Shown here piece after piece: positions 1 through 8,772 of a DNA stretch of 64,000 nt (within the stretch, counting starts at the first letter, position 1; each line of letters begins with the position of its first letter). The DNA is taken from assembly GCF_050632395.1 (NCBI RefSeq), contig NZ_CP192600.1, positions 1,612,001 through 1,676,000 of the forward strand. The letters run 5' to 3'. The notes beneath the pieces are model-generated. The model saw only the letters and a program-made list of their open reading frames with translations. It did no database searches and was not told where the DNA came from. Source of the stretch: JAUYQR01 sp050632395. Its GTDB lineage: Bacteria; Pseudomonadota; Alphaproteobacteria; Rhodobacterales; Rhodobacteraceae. The position numbers were made by a program, and so were the translations under genes.

Positions 1-1855
1 ACAGATGCCCCGGGTCCCGGTAGACGAACACGTCGCCATGCCGCGTCTGGCAGATTCCCGCCGGGCAGATCAGCGCGCTCAGATCGATCAGCGGAATCGT
101 GCCTTGCAGGTTGCGCAGAAAGCGGATCGCCTTCTGGTTGATTTCGGGTGTCTTCGACAGCGGGAAATCGCAGGCGTTTTCGGGACCGTCGGCCAGCAGC
201 GCGGCGGCCAGACACTGGCCGATGTCCTCGCCCGTGGCGGGGGTTGGCGACACCATCACCACCTCCTTGCCAAGCGCGCGGATGCGGTCAACCGTCTCCA
301 GTAGCGCGACCCGGGCTGCCGCCTCGGCTTCGGCGATCGGCACCACGGTTCCGTCCGGGCGTCTGAGGTCGTTGGCAATGATCCGCAGGTTCGACGACAG
401 CACCACGACCTGGATGCTGGGCGCACCGGCAAGCCAGGCAAACACCTCTTCGTTGAAGCGCAGGCAGCCCTTGTACCAGTCTGCCTCGTAATCCACCGGC
501 GCGATCGACAGGCCAAGGACTGGCGCGCAGCTTGACTTCGTCATCTGTATCAACCCTCCCCAACCGCCCGAACCGAGGATCGCGGGGGCAAGGTGCATGG
601 CGTAGCTGTCGCCCCACAGCAACGTCTCCGGCTTGTCCGAAGTGCGGCAGGTCGGATCAAGGGTGAAGGCCGTCTCGCAGACCTGGCCAAGCCCGTAGTT
701 TGTCGCAAGCTTGGCTTCGATTGCCGCAGCCTCGCGCGACCCGCCGCCCGCGCCGGGTAACAGCGGCATCACGCCAAACAGCGTCAGGCACAGCGCGGCC
801 GAGCCCAGAAACGGCACCAGCGCCCGGTTCGGGAACCGCGCCTTGGCCGACCGGTCGCGGAACGGTCGTTCCACGAACTGATAGGTCAGCGTGGCCAGCG
901 CCAGCGTTGCAACCAGCATCATCAGCCCGCTGGAGAGCGTCACATCGCCCCCGCCGCGCAGCCGCCAGAACGCCAGAAGCGGCCAGTGCCAGAGATAGGC
1001 GCTGAAGCTGATCAGCCCGATCCGGCGCAGCGGGGATGAAGATGCCAATCGCGCCGCAACCGTGCCGCCGCCCGACCAGATGAACAGCGAAGCGCCCAGA
1101 ACCGGCGCCAGTGCGGCCAGCCCGAAGACCGTCAGCGCATCGGGAAAGGCGTAGCTTGCCCCGATCAGCGCTAGCCCCGCCAACCCCGCCACCTCGGCTT
1201 GAAGCCGCGATGGCGCCCGCGCCACCACCGCGACCATCGCGCCGGCCATCAGCTCCCACGCCCGGCTTGGCAGCAGGTAGAACGCGGCAGCCGGGTCGCG
1301 CTGCAACTGCCAGACCGCCGTTCCAAGGCTGGCCAACCCGACGACGCCGATCACCACCGGCAAGGCGCCGCGCGCCCAACGCCAGGCGGCGAACAGCAGC
1401 AGCGGGAACAGCAGGTAGAACTGCTCCTCCACAGCCAGCGACCAGGTGTGCAAGAGCGGCTTCACCTCGGCCGAGGCCATGAAATAGCCGGTGGAGGAAT
1501 AGTAATGCAGGTTCGACACGAACCCGAGCGCCGCCAGCACGGCGACCCCGAAATCGGCATGCTGGCCCGGCAGCATGAAGGCCGCCGCCGGCAGGACGCA
1601 GGCCGCGATCACCACGAACAGCGCCGGCAATATCCGCCGCGCCCGCCGTTCGTAAAACCGCAGCAGGCTGAACCGGCTCTGGCCAAGGTCGGACAGCAGG
1701 ATGCCGGCGATCAGGTATCCCGAGATGACGAAGAACACGTCCACACCCAGATACCCGCCCGGAACCAGCCCGGACGACAGGTGGTAGAAGATCACCGGCA
1801 GCACTGCCAGAGCACGCAATCCGTCGATGTCTGGCCGATAACTTTCAGCCTGCAT
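1..1855 (-). CDS. OafA/YrhL-like acyltransferase with SGNH domain, 3' end outside window
   Basis: Membrane-bound acyltransferase-3 protein expected to O-acylate a surface polysaccharide. Read from the ATG at 1855, the frame stays open to the window edge for about 618 codons, so the C-terminus is missing. The N-terminus shows the family block IDGLRALAVLPVIFYH, then VFFVISGYL and EEQFYLLFPLL, with roughly ten hydrophobic segments to about residue 370. A periplasmic SGNH-hydrolase-like domain follows: block I reads GDSYAMHL near residue 414, and a DPGH block at the window edge supplies the Asp/His pair. The start lies 4 nt after the stop of the upstream glycosyltransferase gene, so the two are probably co-transcribed. 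Substrate unknown. Confidence 0.88.
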   Translation of the reverse strand, partial: MQAESYRPDIDGLRALAVLPVIFYHLSSGLVPGGYLGVDVFFVISGYLIAGILLSDLGQSRFSLLRFYERRARRILPALFVVIAACVLPAAAFMLPGQHADFGVAVLAALGFVSNLHYYSSTGYFMASAEVKPLLHTWSLAVEEQFYLLFPLLLFAAWRWARGALPVVIGVVGLASLGTAVWQLQRDPAAAFYLLPSRAWELMAGAMVAVVARAPSRLQAEVAGLAGLALIGASYAFPDALTVFGLAALAPVLGASLFIWSGGGTVAARLASSSPLRRIGLISFSAYLWHWPLLAFWRLRGGGDVTLSSGLMMLVATLALATLTYQFVERPFRDRSAKARFPNRALVPFLGSAALCLTLFGVMPLLPGAGGGSREAAAIEAKLATNYGLGQVCETAFTLDPTCRTSDKPETLLWGDSYAMHLAPAILGSGGWGGLIQMTKSSCAPVLGLSIAPVDYEADWYKGCLRFNEEVFAWLAGAPSIQVVVLSSNLRIIANDLRRPDGTVVPIAEAEAAARVALLETVDRIRALGKEVVMVSPTPATGEDIGQCLAAALLADGPENACDFPLSKTPEINQKAIRFLRNLQGTIPLIDLSALICPAGICQTRHGDVFVYRDPGHL

Positions 1856-1859
1856 GGCT

Positions 1860-4800
1860 TTAGGTCCGCACCGTCACATGCTGGCCAAGCGTCGAGACTG
1901 TGGTCCCGGCGGGGCGGTTCAGCGCGCCTGTCCGCTCCAGCTTGTTCCACGCGGTCAGCCGCCCGGTGATCGCCCGCCACGTCGCGCGCACGGTCGCCAC
2001 ATACAAAAGCTGCCGGTAGCCCAGATTCAGAAGCGGGGTCAGCAACAAAAGCCTCAGGTCGAACCGCCGCTCGAACCGGAAGGTCGCAAGCGTGTTCAGA
2101 AGGTCAAGCACGGCCAGCCCAAGGTAGCCGGCAAAGAACACGACCGCACCCTCGGTCAGCACCGGCTGTCCCATCATCAACCGCGATGCGGCCATCCCCA
2201 GCAACACCAGCACGATCAGGTCCACCAGCGGCGACAGAAGCGTCGTCAGCACGCTGAACCAGACCGCATCAAGGATCGAGATGTAGCCGACCGGATGACC
2301 TTCGCGAATGGCCATGCGATGCTTCCACGACGCTTGCAACATGCCAAGCGACCAGCGCAACCGCTGCGACATGAAGGGCGCAAGCTGCTCTGGCGCTTCG
2401 GTAAAGGCGCGCGCCCGTTCGGCCATGACGATCCGGTAGCCAGCGCGGTGGACGGCCAGCGTAAGATCGGCGTCCTCGGTGATCGTTTCGCCCGAAAAGA
2501 GGCCAGCCGCGATCACCGCATCGGTGCGCCACGCGCCGATGGCACCCGGCACGACAAAGATCCCGTCAAACGTCTCATAGGCGCGGCGGTGTATGTTCTG
2601 GCTGACCAGATATTCCAGATTCTGACACCATGTCAGCCAGTTGCGCGCATTTCCCACCTCGACGATGCCCGACACGGCACCGACGTTCGGTTCGGCAAAG
2701 GGTTGCACCAGCCAGCGGATCGCGTCGCTTCCGATCGACGAATCCGCGTCCACCACAATGAAGAACCGCGTCATCACATAGCGCAGCGCGGTGTTTGCCG
2801 CCGCCCATTTGCCCGCATTGTCCTGCCGCACCAGCCAGATCCGCCGGTCCTTGGCGGCCATCGCGGCCACCACAGCGGCGGTGTCGTCCTGCGACCCGTC
2901 GTCGACCACAATGATCCGGACATCGGGGTAATCGTTGGAAAAGATCGACTGGATGCAATTGGCGATGACCTTGCCTTCGTTGAAGGCCGGGATGATGACC
3001 GTCACGCCGGGCACCCAGGTCGGGTCGATCGTGTCGCGCGGGCGGCGCAGATGCGCCAACACCAGAAACACGCTCGACCGGACGATCGCAACCAGCAGCA
3101 GCATCAGGAATGCCGCCGCCACGATCCGGTCCGCCTTCAGCAGTGACCAAACATAGATCCGGTCGCGCAGCGTCGCCAGATCGCGCGCCTCATACATCGC
3201 CACACCGCCAGCGGGCCGCGCAAGATCGTCGGGAGCAATGAAGCTTGCCCCCGCCGTCTCGAACGCCTCAAGGATCACCGGCAGCGTCGAAAGCGTGGTC
3301 TGCAATTCCGGCCGCGAAAGGTCGAAGCGCACCAGTTGCGAGCCTTCCAGAAACACCGTGCTGACCAGCCGTTCTGCAAATTCTGCCGCCTGGTCGGGGT
3401 TGGATGGCACCCGCTCACCCTCGGGCAACCGCAGCCGGCCTTGCTTTTGTAGCGCGACCAGCGTGGCGAACTCTTCGGTCGAGGTGGGCATGATGGCCCC
3501 CTTGCCCCAGGTTTCGGCCAGCACCGCGCGCCAATCGGTTTCGCCGGCCAGCGCCATCGTCGCGGCGCGGTCGCGGAACCGCGACATGGCGGCGTAAAGC
3601 CCGTTTCCCGCAAGATCACCGACATCGGCCAGCGCCACGGCATGTCCGGCGACGATCAGCCTCCGAACCACATCGGGGTTGGCTACAACCTCGGACGCGG
3701 TCACCGCAAAGGTCGCGCGCACGCCGTGACGCGCCAGTTCCAGCAGCACGTCCGACAGGTTGTCGATCGGTGGCAGCCCGTCAAAGGCGATCAGAACCGC
3801 GTCCCCGACGCCACCGTCAAACCGCGTCAGCACATGCGGCGAGGGCAGGGCGCGGTAGGCCTGTTCGACCACCCGGCGGCTTTGCGGATCAATCGTCACA
3901 TCGCGCCGTCCGACAGCCGCTTCTTCAACCTGCAGCGCCACAGGCCCGGTTCCCGACAACAGCACCTGCCGGTCAAGCGTGATCGGACGGGTCAGCGCGG
4001 CCTGCACGTCGTCGCCGGCAATCAGCGACCAGACCGCCGGGTCTTCGGAACCGATGGGCCACAGCGCCAGCGCGGTATCGGGCGCGAGGGCGGTCATCTG
4101 GTTGGCAAAAGACAGCCCGTCCAGCAGCGTTATCCGGGCAGAGCGGCCATCGGCGTCTGAAAATGCCAGTTCGGCATTCAGCGCATCGCGGTCAACCGTG
4201 ACGCTACCTTCGGCCGCCCGGGTGCGCGCCAGCGCGGTTGCGTAGGCGACATCCTCGGCCCGACCGGTTGCCGCATCGGTCTGCACCCCGAACGTCCCAA
4301 GCGCCACCACCAGCTTGTCCGCCGGCACCGCTTGCAACAGGGGTGTCACCGCCGCCTCGAACCACGGCTGCGGCGCAAGCGGCAGTGGCAGACGCCCCGG
4401 CGCGCGGAATCCCTTGGCCAGCACCACATCCGCCGCCGCTATCACGCCAGGGTTGCGCAGGAACTTCGCATCGACGCTGCCCGCAACACACAACTCTCCG
4501 CCCCGCGCCGCGGCCATCGGGCGCAGGTCCGACAACAGCGCCGTCACATCCTCTGCCAGCACATCGGGGTTGCCCGACAGGTCAAGGCACAGCCCGGCCC
4601 CCGAAGGCCATTGGCGCGACAGGTCCTGCAGCAGCCGCTTGCGCGCAGCAGTGGGGATCCCGACCGGGCGCTTGCCGCCATCCGGAGCGACGAACCCGGC
4701 GGTCAGCATCACAAAGACCGGGCGGCCGATCGTGGCCAGGCTTTCGGTCCATTCGTCAGACGCCATCGCAATCACCGCGCCAGCCTCGACACCGAATGCC

Positions 4801-5183
4801 AGCGATTCCAGAAACACCCGGTCAACGTCGGCGCAATGCGCCAGAAGTGCGGTCCGCGCGGTTCGGTCGTCCGCCGGAAGATAGGCCGCCACGCTGGTGG
4901 GGCCGGGATCCACGCCGGCGCAACTGTCGCGCGGCCCATCCTGCAGCGTGTAAAGAACCGCTTGGGCGGCGGGATCGAACTGCCCAGCCTGCAGCGCGAC
5001 CGGTGGGCCGGCGTTGGGCAGCGCCAGCAGCCGGAACGCCATGTCCATCACCGCAAGGAAAAGCACCACCACAACCGCAACAAGAATAACGCGCGCGATG
5101 TTTCCGCGCCGGCGCGACGTCGTGGCGAAGACCTTCTTGACGTTCGCATTGCGCGCAGGTCCGAATGGAATGATGTTCGTCAC
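1860..5183 (-). CDS. Tri-domain GH18-like / NodB-like / GT2 polysaccharide synthase
   Basis: Large inner-membrane protein of 1107 aa. A membrane segment at residues 28-55 is followed by a GH18-like periplasmic domain (about 80-370), a polysaccharide-deacetylase (NodB)-like domain (about 460-640), a second membrane segment (about 690-715), a family-2 glycosyltransferase domain (about 725-960) and C-terminal membrane helices. The GT2 motifs are complete: VVDDGS, DADSS near 811, TEDAD near 899 and QRLRW near 938, the pattern of processive synthases. The other two domains look catalytically degenerate: the GH18 DxxDxDxE block reads LDLSGNPD, and the NodB TFDD and HxxxH motifs are replaced by AFDG and GHAVALADVG. 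Probably synthesises an exported polysaccharide with the downstream acyltransferase and the divergent DUF3131 protein. Confidence 0.85.
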   Translation of the reverse strand: MTNIIPFGPARNANVKKVFATTSRRRGNIARVILVAVVVVLFLAVMDMAFRLLALPNAGPPVALQAGQFDPAAQAVLYTLQDGPRDSCAGVDPGPTSVAAYLPADDRTARTALLAHCADVDRVFLESLAFGVEAGAVIAMASDEWTESLATIGRPVFVMLTAGFVAPDGGKRPVGIPTAARKRLLQDLSRQWPSGAGLCLDLSGNPDVLAEDVTALLSDLRPMAAARGGELCVAGSVDAKFLRNPGVIAAADVVLAKGFRAPGRLPLPLAPQPWFEAAVTPLLQAVPADKLVVALGTFGVQTDAATGRAEDVAYATALARTRAAEGSVTVDRDALNAELAFSDADGRSARITLLDGLSFANQMTALAPDTALALWPIGSEDPAVWSLIAGDDVQAALTRPITLDRQVLLSGTGPVALQVEEAAVGRRDVTIDPQSRRVVEQAYRALPSPHVLTRFDGGVGDAVLIAFDGLPPIDNLSDVLLELARHGVRATFAVTASEVVANPDVVRRLIVAGHAVALADVGDLAGNGLYAAMSRFRDRAATMALAGETDWRAVLAETWGKGAIMPTSTEEFATLVALQKQGRLRLPEGERVPSNPDQAAEFAERLVSTVFLEGSQLVRFDLSRPELQTTLSTLPVILEAFETAGASFIAPDDLARPAGGVAMYEARDLATLRDRIYVWSLLKADRIVAAAFLMLLLVAIVRSSVFLVLAHLRRPRDTIDPTWVPGVTVIIPAFNEGKVIANCIQSIFSNDYPDVRIIVVDDGSQDDTAAVVAAMAAKDRRIWLVRQDNAGKWAAANTALRYVMTRFFIVVDADSSIGSDAIRWLVQPFAEPNVGAVSGIVEVGNARNWLTWCQNLEYLVSQNIHRRAYETFDGIFVVPGAIGAWRTDAVIAAGLFSGETITEDADLTLAVHRAGYRIVMAERARAFTEAPEQLAPFMSQRLRWSLGMLQASWKHRMAIREGHPVGYISILDAVWFSVLTTLLSPLVDLIVLVLLGMAASRLMMGQPVLTEGAVVFFAGYLGLAVLDLLNTLATFRFERRFDLRLLLLTPLLNLGYRQLLYVATVRATWRAITGRLTAWNKLERTGALNRPAGTTVSTLGQHVTVRT

Positions 5184-5270
5184 GGGCCGACACTCCGGTC
5201 CGACGCGCCGAACGCGTCATGCTTGCCACGACCGGGGTCAACCGGGCCAAGACAGGAGCCGCCCACCGTC

Positions 5271-7721
5271 ATGGACTGCACGAGACGCCTCTTCCTGACC
5301 ACAACCGCGCTTGCCCTCATCCCAGGGTTGAAACTGTCTGCATCGGTTCCGGGAGTGGCTTTCCTCGTGCTGCAGGACATCCCCGCAACGTGGAAACCTG
5401 ACAACATTTCAAAAGTCCTTGAACATTTCCACAGCAATACTGAACCCACAATTCTTGTATCGTCGCATTATATGAACGGTTCCAGAACCCCTGGTAGCAT
5501 GAAGAAACTGCCTGTTTCTGAATCCATCGTCCCAGAACTACTTGAGGTTGTATCAATTGCGGCACCACTCACCCTTGAGCAGAGATATTGGCATCTGCGA
5601 GCGGCCAACGAGTTCAAACATGCCGAGGTGAACCTTCAGGCAACCGAATCAGTTCCTTCCGCCTATCTGCCAAACGCCACTTATTTTGAGTATGCGGCCA
5701 ACCCGCGAACCGACCTCAGCGCCTATCGGTCTGTCGGGTTCCGGGTGCGCATCATCTGCCCCCAGAACAGCGAACCGGCCGCTGTCATCCTTGACGGGCG
5801 CGACCAGATGACCATCACCGGCGGGCTGCTGGTCGATCTTTTCGATCCGGCGCTTGATGCGGCGCTGGACGGGCTGCCCGCCGATCCACGCATCGTGGTG
5901 TTGCACATCTCGCTGTTGCGCGGTGCAGATCTGGACAGCGCCGATCTTGCCGCGCGCGCCGAAGCGGGGGTCAACAGCATCGTCGCCGCGCTAAGGCGGC
6001 TTGGGTTGCACGCCAGCCTTGCCCGCGATTACTTCCTGCTGGGTGGTACCCCGGTTCCCCGCGACCTTGCGCTGTTGCTTGACCAGCCCGACGCCGACGG
6101 CCACATCGACGCCTTCGCTCAGGCACTGTCGGATCGCAGCCTGCCGTTCACCCGCCTGACCGCAGCCGCCGCACCGGGCGAATGCGCGCAGACGACCGCG
6201 CCAGATGCCGCCCCGCTGGCCGATTGCCTCGTGACCCTGTCCGTGACACCCGGCCCTGAAGCGGCCGCAACCGTGGTCATCGGCGCGGCCGAGGTGAACG
6301 GCCTTGGTCCCGATCTGAGGATGCATTTCGGTACGCTCGACGCCAAGGTCGCCACCCGCCTCGACCGCCTGACGCTGGACGAGTCCGACCGTGTCGTCAG
6401 GGTGCTGCCAGCCGATGTCGCAAGCCCGCCGCTGCGGGCGCGCCTACTGCGCCGGCTGGATGACGCGCAAAGCCGTGGCTACATCCGGCTGCATGACGTG
6501 ACCGCGCTGCGCGACCGGGTGATGGCAAGCGACCCGATGATCCGCCGCTACTGGTCCTTGCGCCGCCGCCGCCAGATCGACCCGGTGGTGGCCTTCCAAC
6601 CCGATGCCGCCGAACGCGCCCGCCTGATGGAGGATGCCGCCCTCGCCTGGCGCTATTTCGAACGCTACACCTTTGCCGACACCGGCCTTGCCGCGGGGAC
6701 CGTCTCCACCGCATCGGGCGGCCGGGTGAACAGCGAGATCACACTGTGGGACGTGGCCTCGCAGATCAACGCCCTGATCGCCGCCACCGACCTGCGCCTG
6801 ATCGACCGCGCCGATGCCGCAGCGGCCATCGCCAAGGCGGTGGCCAGCATTCCCACCGACCGGCTGGATGGCGGGCTGCTGCCGCCCTCGAACTTTTCCG
6901 CGCAATCGCTGCGAACCACGGTTGCGGGCTTTGACAGCTGCGATGCCGGGCGTCTGGGCATTGCGCTGGGCCGCGCGGTGTCTCTGGGTCTGGCTGACCA
7001 GGCCGCGCTGCAAAAGACGCTCAAGGACTGGACGCTTGATCTTGCCGTGCGCACCGGCTGGCACTTCACCAACCGCTTTGGCCGGTGGCAGGACACCTCG
7101 CAATCGCAGTGCACCGATTACGTCGTGCCGGGCTTTGCCTTCCTTGGTCAGACGGTCATGCCGATCCAGACCTGGGATGACGATAGCCCGGAAAGCGAGA
7201 TCACCGTCCTTTACCGGGCCGCAGCGCTTGGTGCGATCTCGACCGAGCCCTTTGCGCTTCATGCCATCGAACTGGGCATCGACGGGCCGACGCAGGTGGT
7301 TCTTGACGCGCTATTCGACGCGCAGCTTGGCTGGTTCGAGACGACCGGCCAGTTGCGATGCGTATCCGAGGCGCCGATCGACCGCGCCCCTTGGTTCGTC
7401 TACTCGGGCCTGCGACTGGACCGCGAAGGCCGCGATGCCTGGGTGGTCGAAACCATCGTTCCCCCGGCTGACGACGACACCGCCGTTCCGAACGCAAGCG
7501 AGATCATCAGTGCCAAGGCCGCGTATCTTTGGCAGGCGGTCCACCCGCACCCCTACAACATGCGCCTGCTCTCCATCGTACGTGAAAACGCGCGGCTTCC
7601 GGACCACGGCTTTTCGGTGGGCGTTTACGCCGATACGCTTGCCCCGATGCGTGATTACACCGACATCAACACCAACGGCATCATCCTGTCGGCCATCGCG
7701 CACATCCTTGCCCCCCGCTGA
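5271..7721 (+). CDS. Tat-exported DUF3131 protein of polysaccharide locus
   Basis: Protein of 816 aa read from the ATG at 5271, which has AGGAG 12 nt upstream. The frame is open further upstream, but that part lies opposite the divergent synthase gene. The N-terminus carries a twin-arginine-like signal (TRRLFLT followed by a hydrophobic stretch). Residues about 30-250 look like a degenerate polysaccharide-deacetylase fold. A DUF3131 domain begins near residue 452 (AWRYFERYTFADTGL, TLWDVASQINAL) and finishes near the C-terminus with DINTNGIIL. DUF3131 is related to alpha/alpha-toroid glycoside hydrolases, so a periplasmic role in trimming or remodelling the polymer is plausible, but this is inference. 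It is divergent from the synthase with 87 bp between. The first 400 bp are visibly more AT-rich than the rest. Confidence 0.78.
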   Translation: MDCTRRLFLTTTALALIPGLKLSASVPGVAFLVLQDIPATWKPDNISKVLEHFHSNTEPTILVSSHYMNGSRTPGSMKKLPVSESIVPELLEVVSIAAPLTLEQRYWHLRAANEFKHAEVNLQATESVPSAYLPNATYFEYAANPRTDLSAYRSVGFRVRIICPQNSEPAAVILDGRDQMTITGGLLVDLFDPALDAALDGLPADPRIVVLHISLLRGADLDSADLAARAEAGVNSIVAALRRLGLHASLARDYFLLGGTPVPRDLALLLDQPDADGHIDAFAQALSDRSLPFTRLTAAAAPGECAQTTAPDAAPLADCLVTLSVTPGPEAAATVVIGAAEVNGLGPDLRMHFGTLDAKVATRLDRLTLDESDRVVRVLPADVASPPLRARLLRRLDDAQSRGYIRLHDVTALRDRVMASDPMIRRYWSLRRRRQIDPVVAFQPDAAERARLMEDAALAWRYFERYTFADTGLAAGTVSTASGGRVNSEITLWDVASQINALIAATDLRLIDRADAAAAIAKAVASIPTDRLDGGLLPPSNFSAQSLRTTVAGFDSCDAGRLGIALGRAVSLGLADQAALQKTLKDWTLDLAVRTGWHFTNRFGRWQDTSQSQCTDYVVPGFAFLGQTVMPIQTWDDDSPESEITVLYRAAALGAISTEPFALHAIELGIDGPTQVVLDALFDAQLGWFETTGQLRCVSEAPIDRAPWFVYSGLRLDREGRDAWVVETIVPPADDDTAVPNASEIISAKAAYLWQAVHPHPYNMRLLSIVRENARLPDHGFSVGVYADTLAPMRDYTDINTNGIILSAIAHILAPR

Positions 7722-7735
7722 CCGCGCGGCACGGG

Positions 7736-8662
7736 TCAGTCAGGCGCAGGCGCGCCATGCTCCTGTCCGGACGATGCGACGATCTCGGACCAGACCGAAT
7801 TGGCCACCGGCCACGGGCTGCCGAACAGCCGCACGGCCGTTACCTCAAGCTCGTAGGTCGGCAGAGACACCGAAAGATCGGCCAGCGTGCCATCGGCGAT
7901 CCGGGGCCGGGCCAGCGAATATGGCACCCACGCCACCCCCACACCAACCACCGCCAACTCCAGCGCGGCCAGCGTCAGCGCGGTTTCAGCCTTGGGAATC
8001 GGGCGCGACAGGTTGCGCACCTTTGGCAGGATCAGCCGCTCCAGCACCTGCCCAAGGAACACCTCGCTTGGAAAGGCGATGTAGGGCAATTCACCTGCCG
8101 CGAACCGCGCGTTCAGGCCGTCCGTGGCCGAGGCGTCGAACACCGGCACCAGCCGGTCGCTGCCGATTGTGGCCGTTTCCACGAAGCGGTCGCTGATCGG
8201 GTGATCCTCGCCCGGCAGGCGGTAGACGATGGCGATATCAACCTGCCGCGACAGCAAAAGCGCAAAACATTCGTCCAGATTGGCCGACCGCAGGCGCACA
8301 TAGGTATCGTGCAACCGCGCGTCGATCTGCTTCAGGATCAGTGGCGTCAGCGAGGTGGTCAGCGCGTGCTGGCTGGCAATCGCAATCCGGTTCGACGCCA
8401 TCCGCGCGCCGCGCCGCAGATCGGCCACCAGCTGGCGCAGGTCGTTCGCCAGCTTGGCGATCTGGTCGCGCTGTTCGGCTGTCGTTGGCAAAAGCTGCAC
8501 CGGCTTGCGGCTGCGGTCAAAGAGTTCGACCCCGATCTGCTCCTCAATGTGCTGCACGCGCCGCGAAAATGCCGATTGCGTCAGTCGCCGCCGCTCCGCC
8601 GCTTCCTGAAACGATCCAGTTTCGGCAACCGCTAGAATGTCTTCCAGCCACTCCAGCCGCAT
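7736..8662 (-). CDS. LysR-type transcriptional regulator (CuyR-like by context)
   Basis: LysR-family regulator of 308 aa from the ATG at 8662. A GTG two codons earlier is possible but too close to the GGGGG Shine-Dalgarno run. The N-terminal winged helix reads LEWLEDILAVAETGSFQEAA then RRLTQSAFSRRVQHIEEQIG, and the effector-binding domain follows from about residue 95. It is divergent from the CuyA-like gene with 110 bp between, the usual arrangement for a LysR activator of its neighbour. Organosulfonate loci with a LysR regulator beside cuyA are known, so control of the cysteate/sulfonate genes is the most likely role. The inducer cannot be told from sequence. Confidence 0.87.
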   Translation of the reverse strand: MRLEWLEDILAVAETGSFQEAAERRRLTQSAFSRRVQHIEEQIGVELFDRSRKPVQLLPTTAEQRDQIAKLANDLRQLVADLRRGARMASNRIAIASQHALTTSLTPLILKQIDARLHDTYVRLRSANLDECFALLLSRQVDIAIVYRLPGEDHPISDRFVETATIGSDRLVPVFDASATDGLNARFAAGELPYIAFPSEVFLGQVLERLILPKVRNLSRPIPKAETALTLAALELAVVGVGVAWVPYSLARPRIADGTLADLSVSLPTYELEVTAVRLFGSPWPVANSVWSEIVASSGQEHGAPAPD

Positions 8663-8676
8663 CGCCACCCCCTAAT

Positions 8677-8691
8677 ATGCAACTTCTGCAT
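8677..8691. promoter_or_regulatory. Candidate LysR operator (ATGCA-N5-TGCAT)
   Basis: A perfect 5-bp inverted repeat, ATGCA-ACTTC-TGCAT, lies just upstream of the regulator start and 81 bp before the CuyA-like start. It fits the T-N11-A shape of LysR sites in a divergent intergenic region. It is supported only by symmetry and position. Confidence 0.4.
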
Positions 8692-8772
8692 GATAGGTGG
8701 AGAAATTCGCATTTGCAAACGAACAACAGTGCTGCAACGGTCGATATGCGAAGGTTATGATAAGGTCACACA

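Noticed and set aside
1854..3146. Long + strand frame (430 codons) opposite the synthase gene
   Set aside because: Rich in H/R/Q/P as expected for an antisense shadow of a GC-rich gene, without domain resemblance; the minus-strand frame has full GT2 motifs.
4332..5270. Upstream 313-codon extension of the DUF3131 reading frame
   Set aside because: It lies opposite the synthase coding region and has shadow composition; the Tat signal and ribosome-binding site place the start at 5271.
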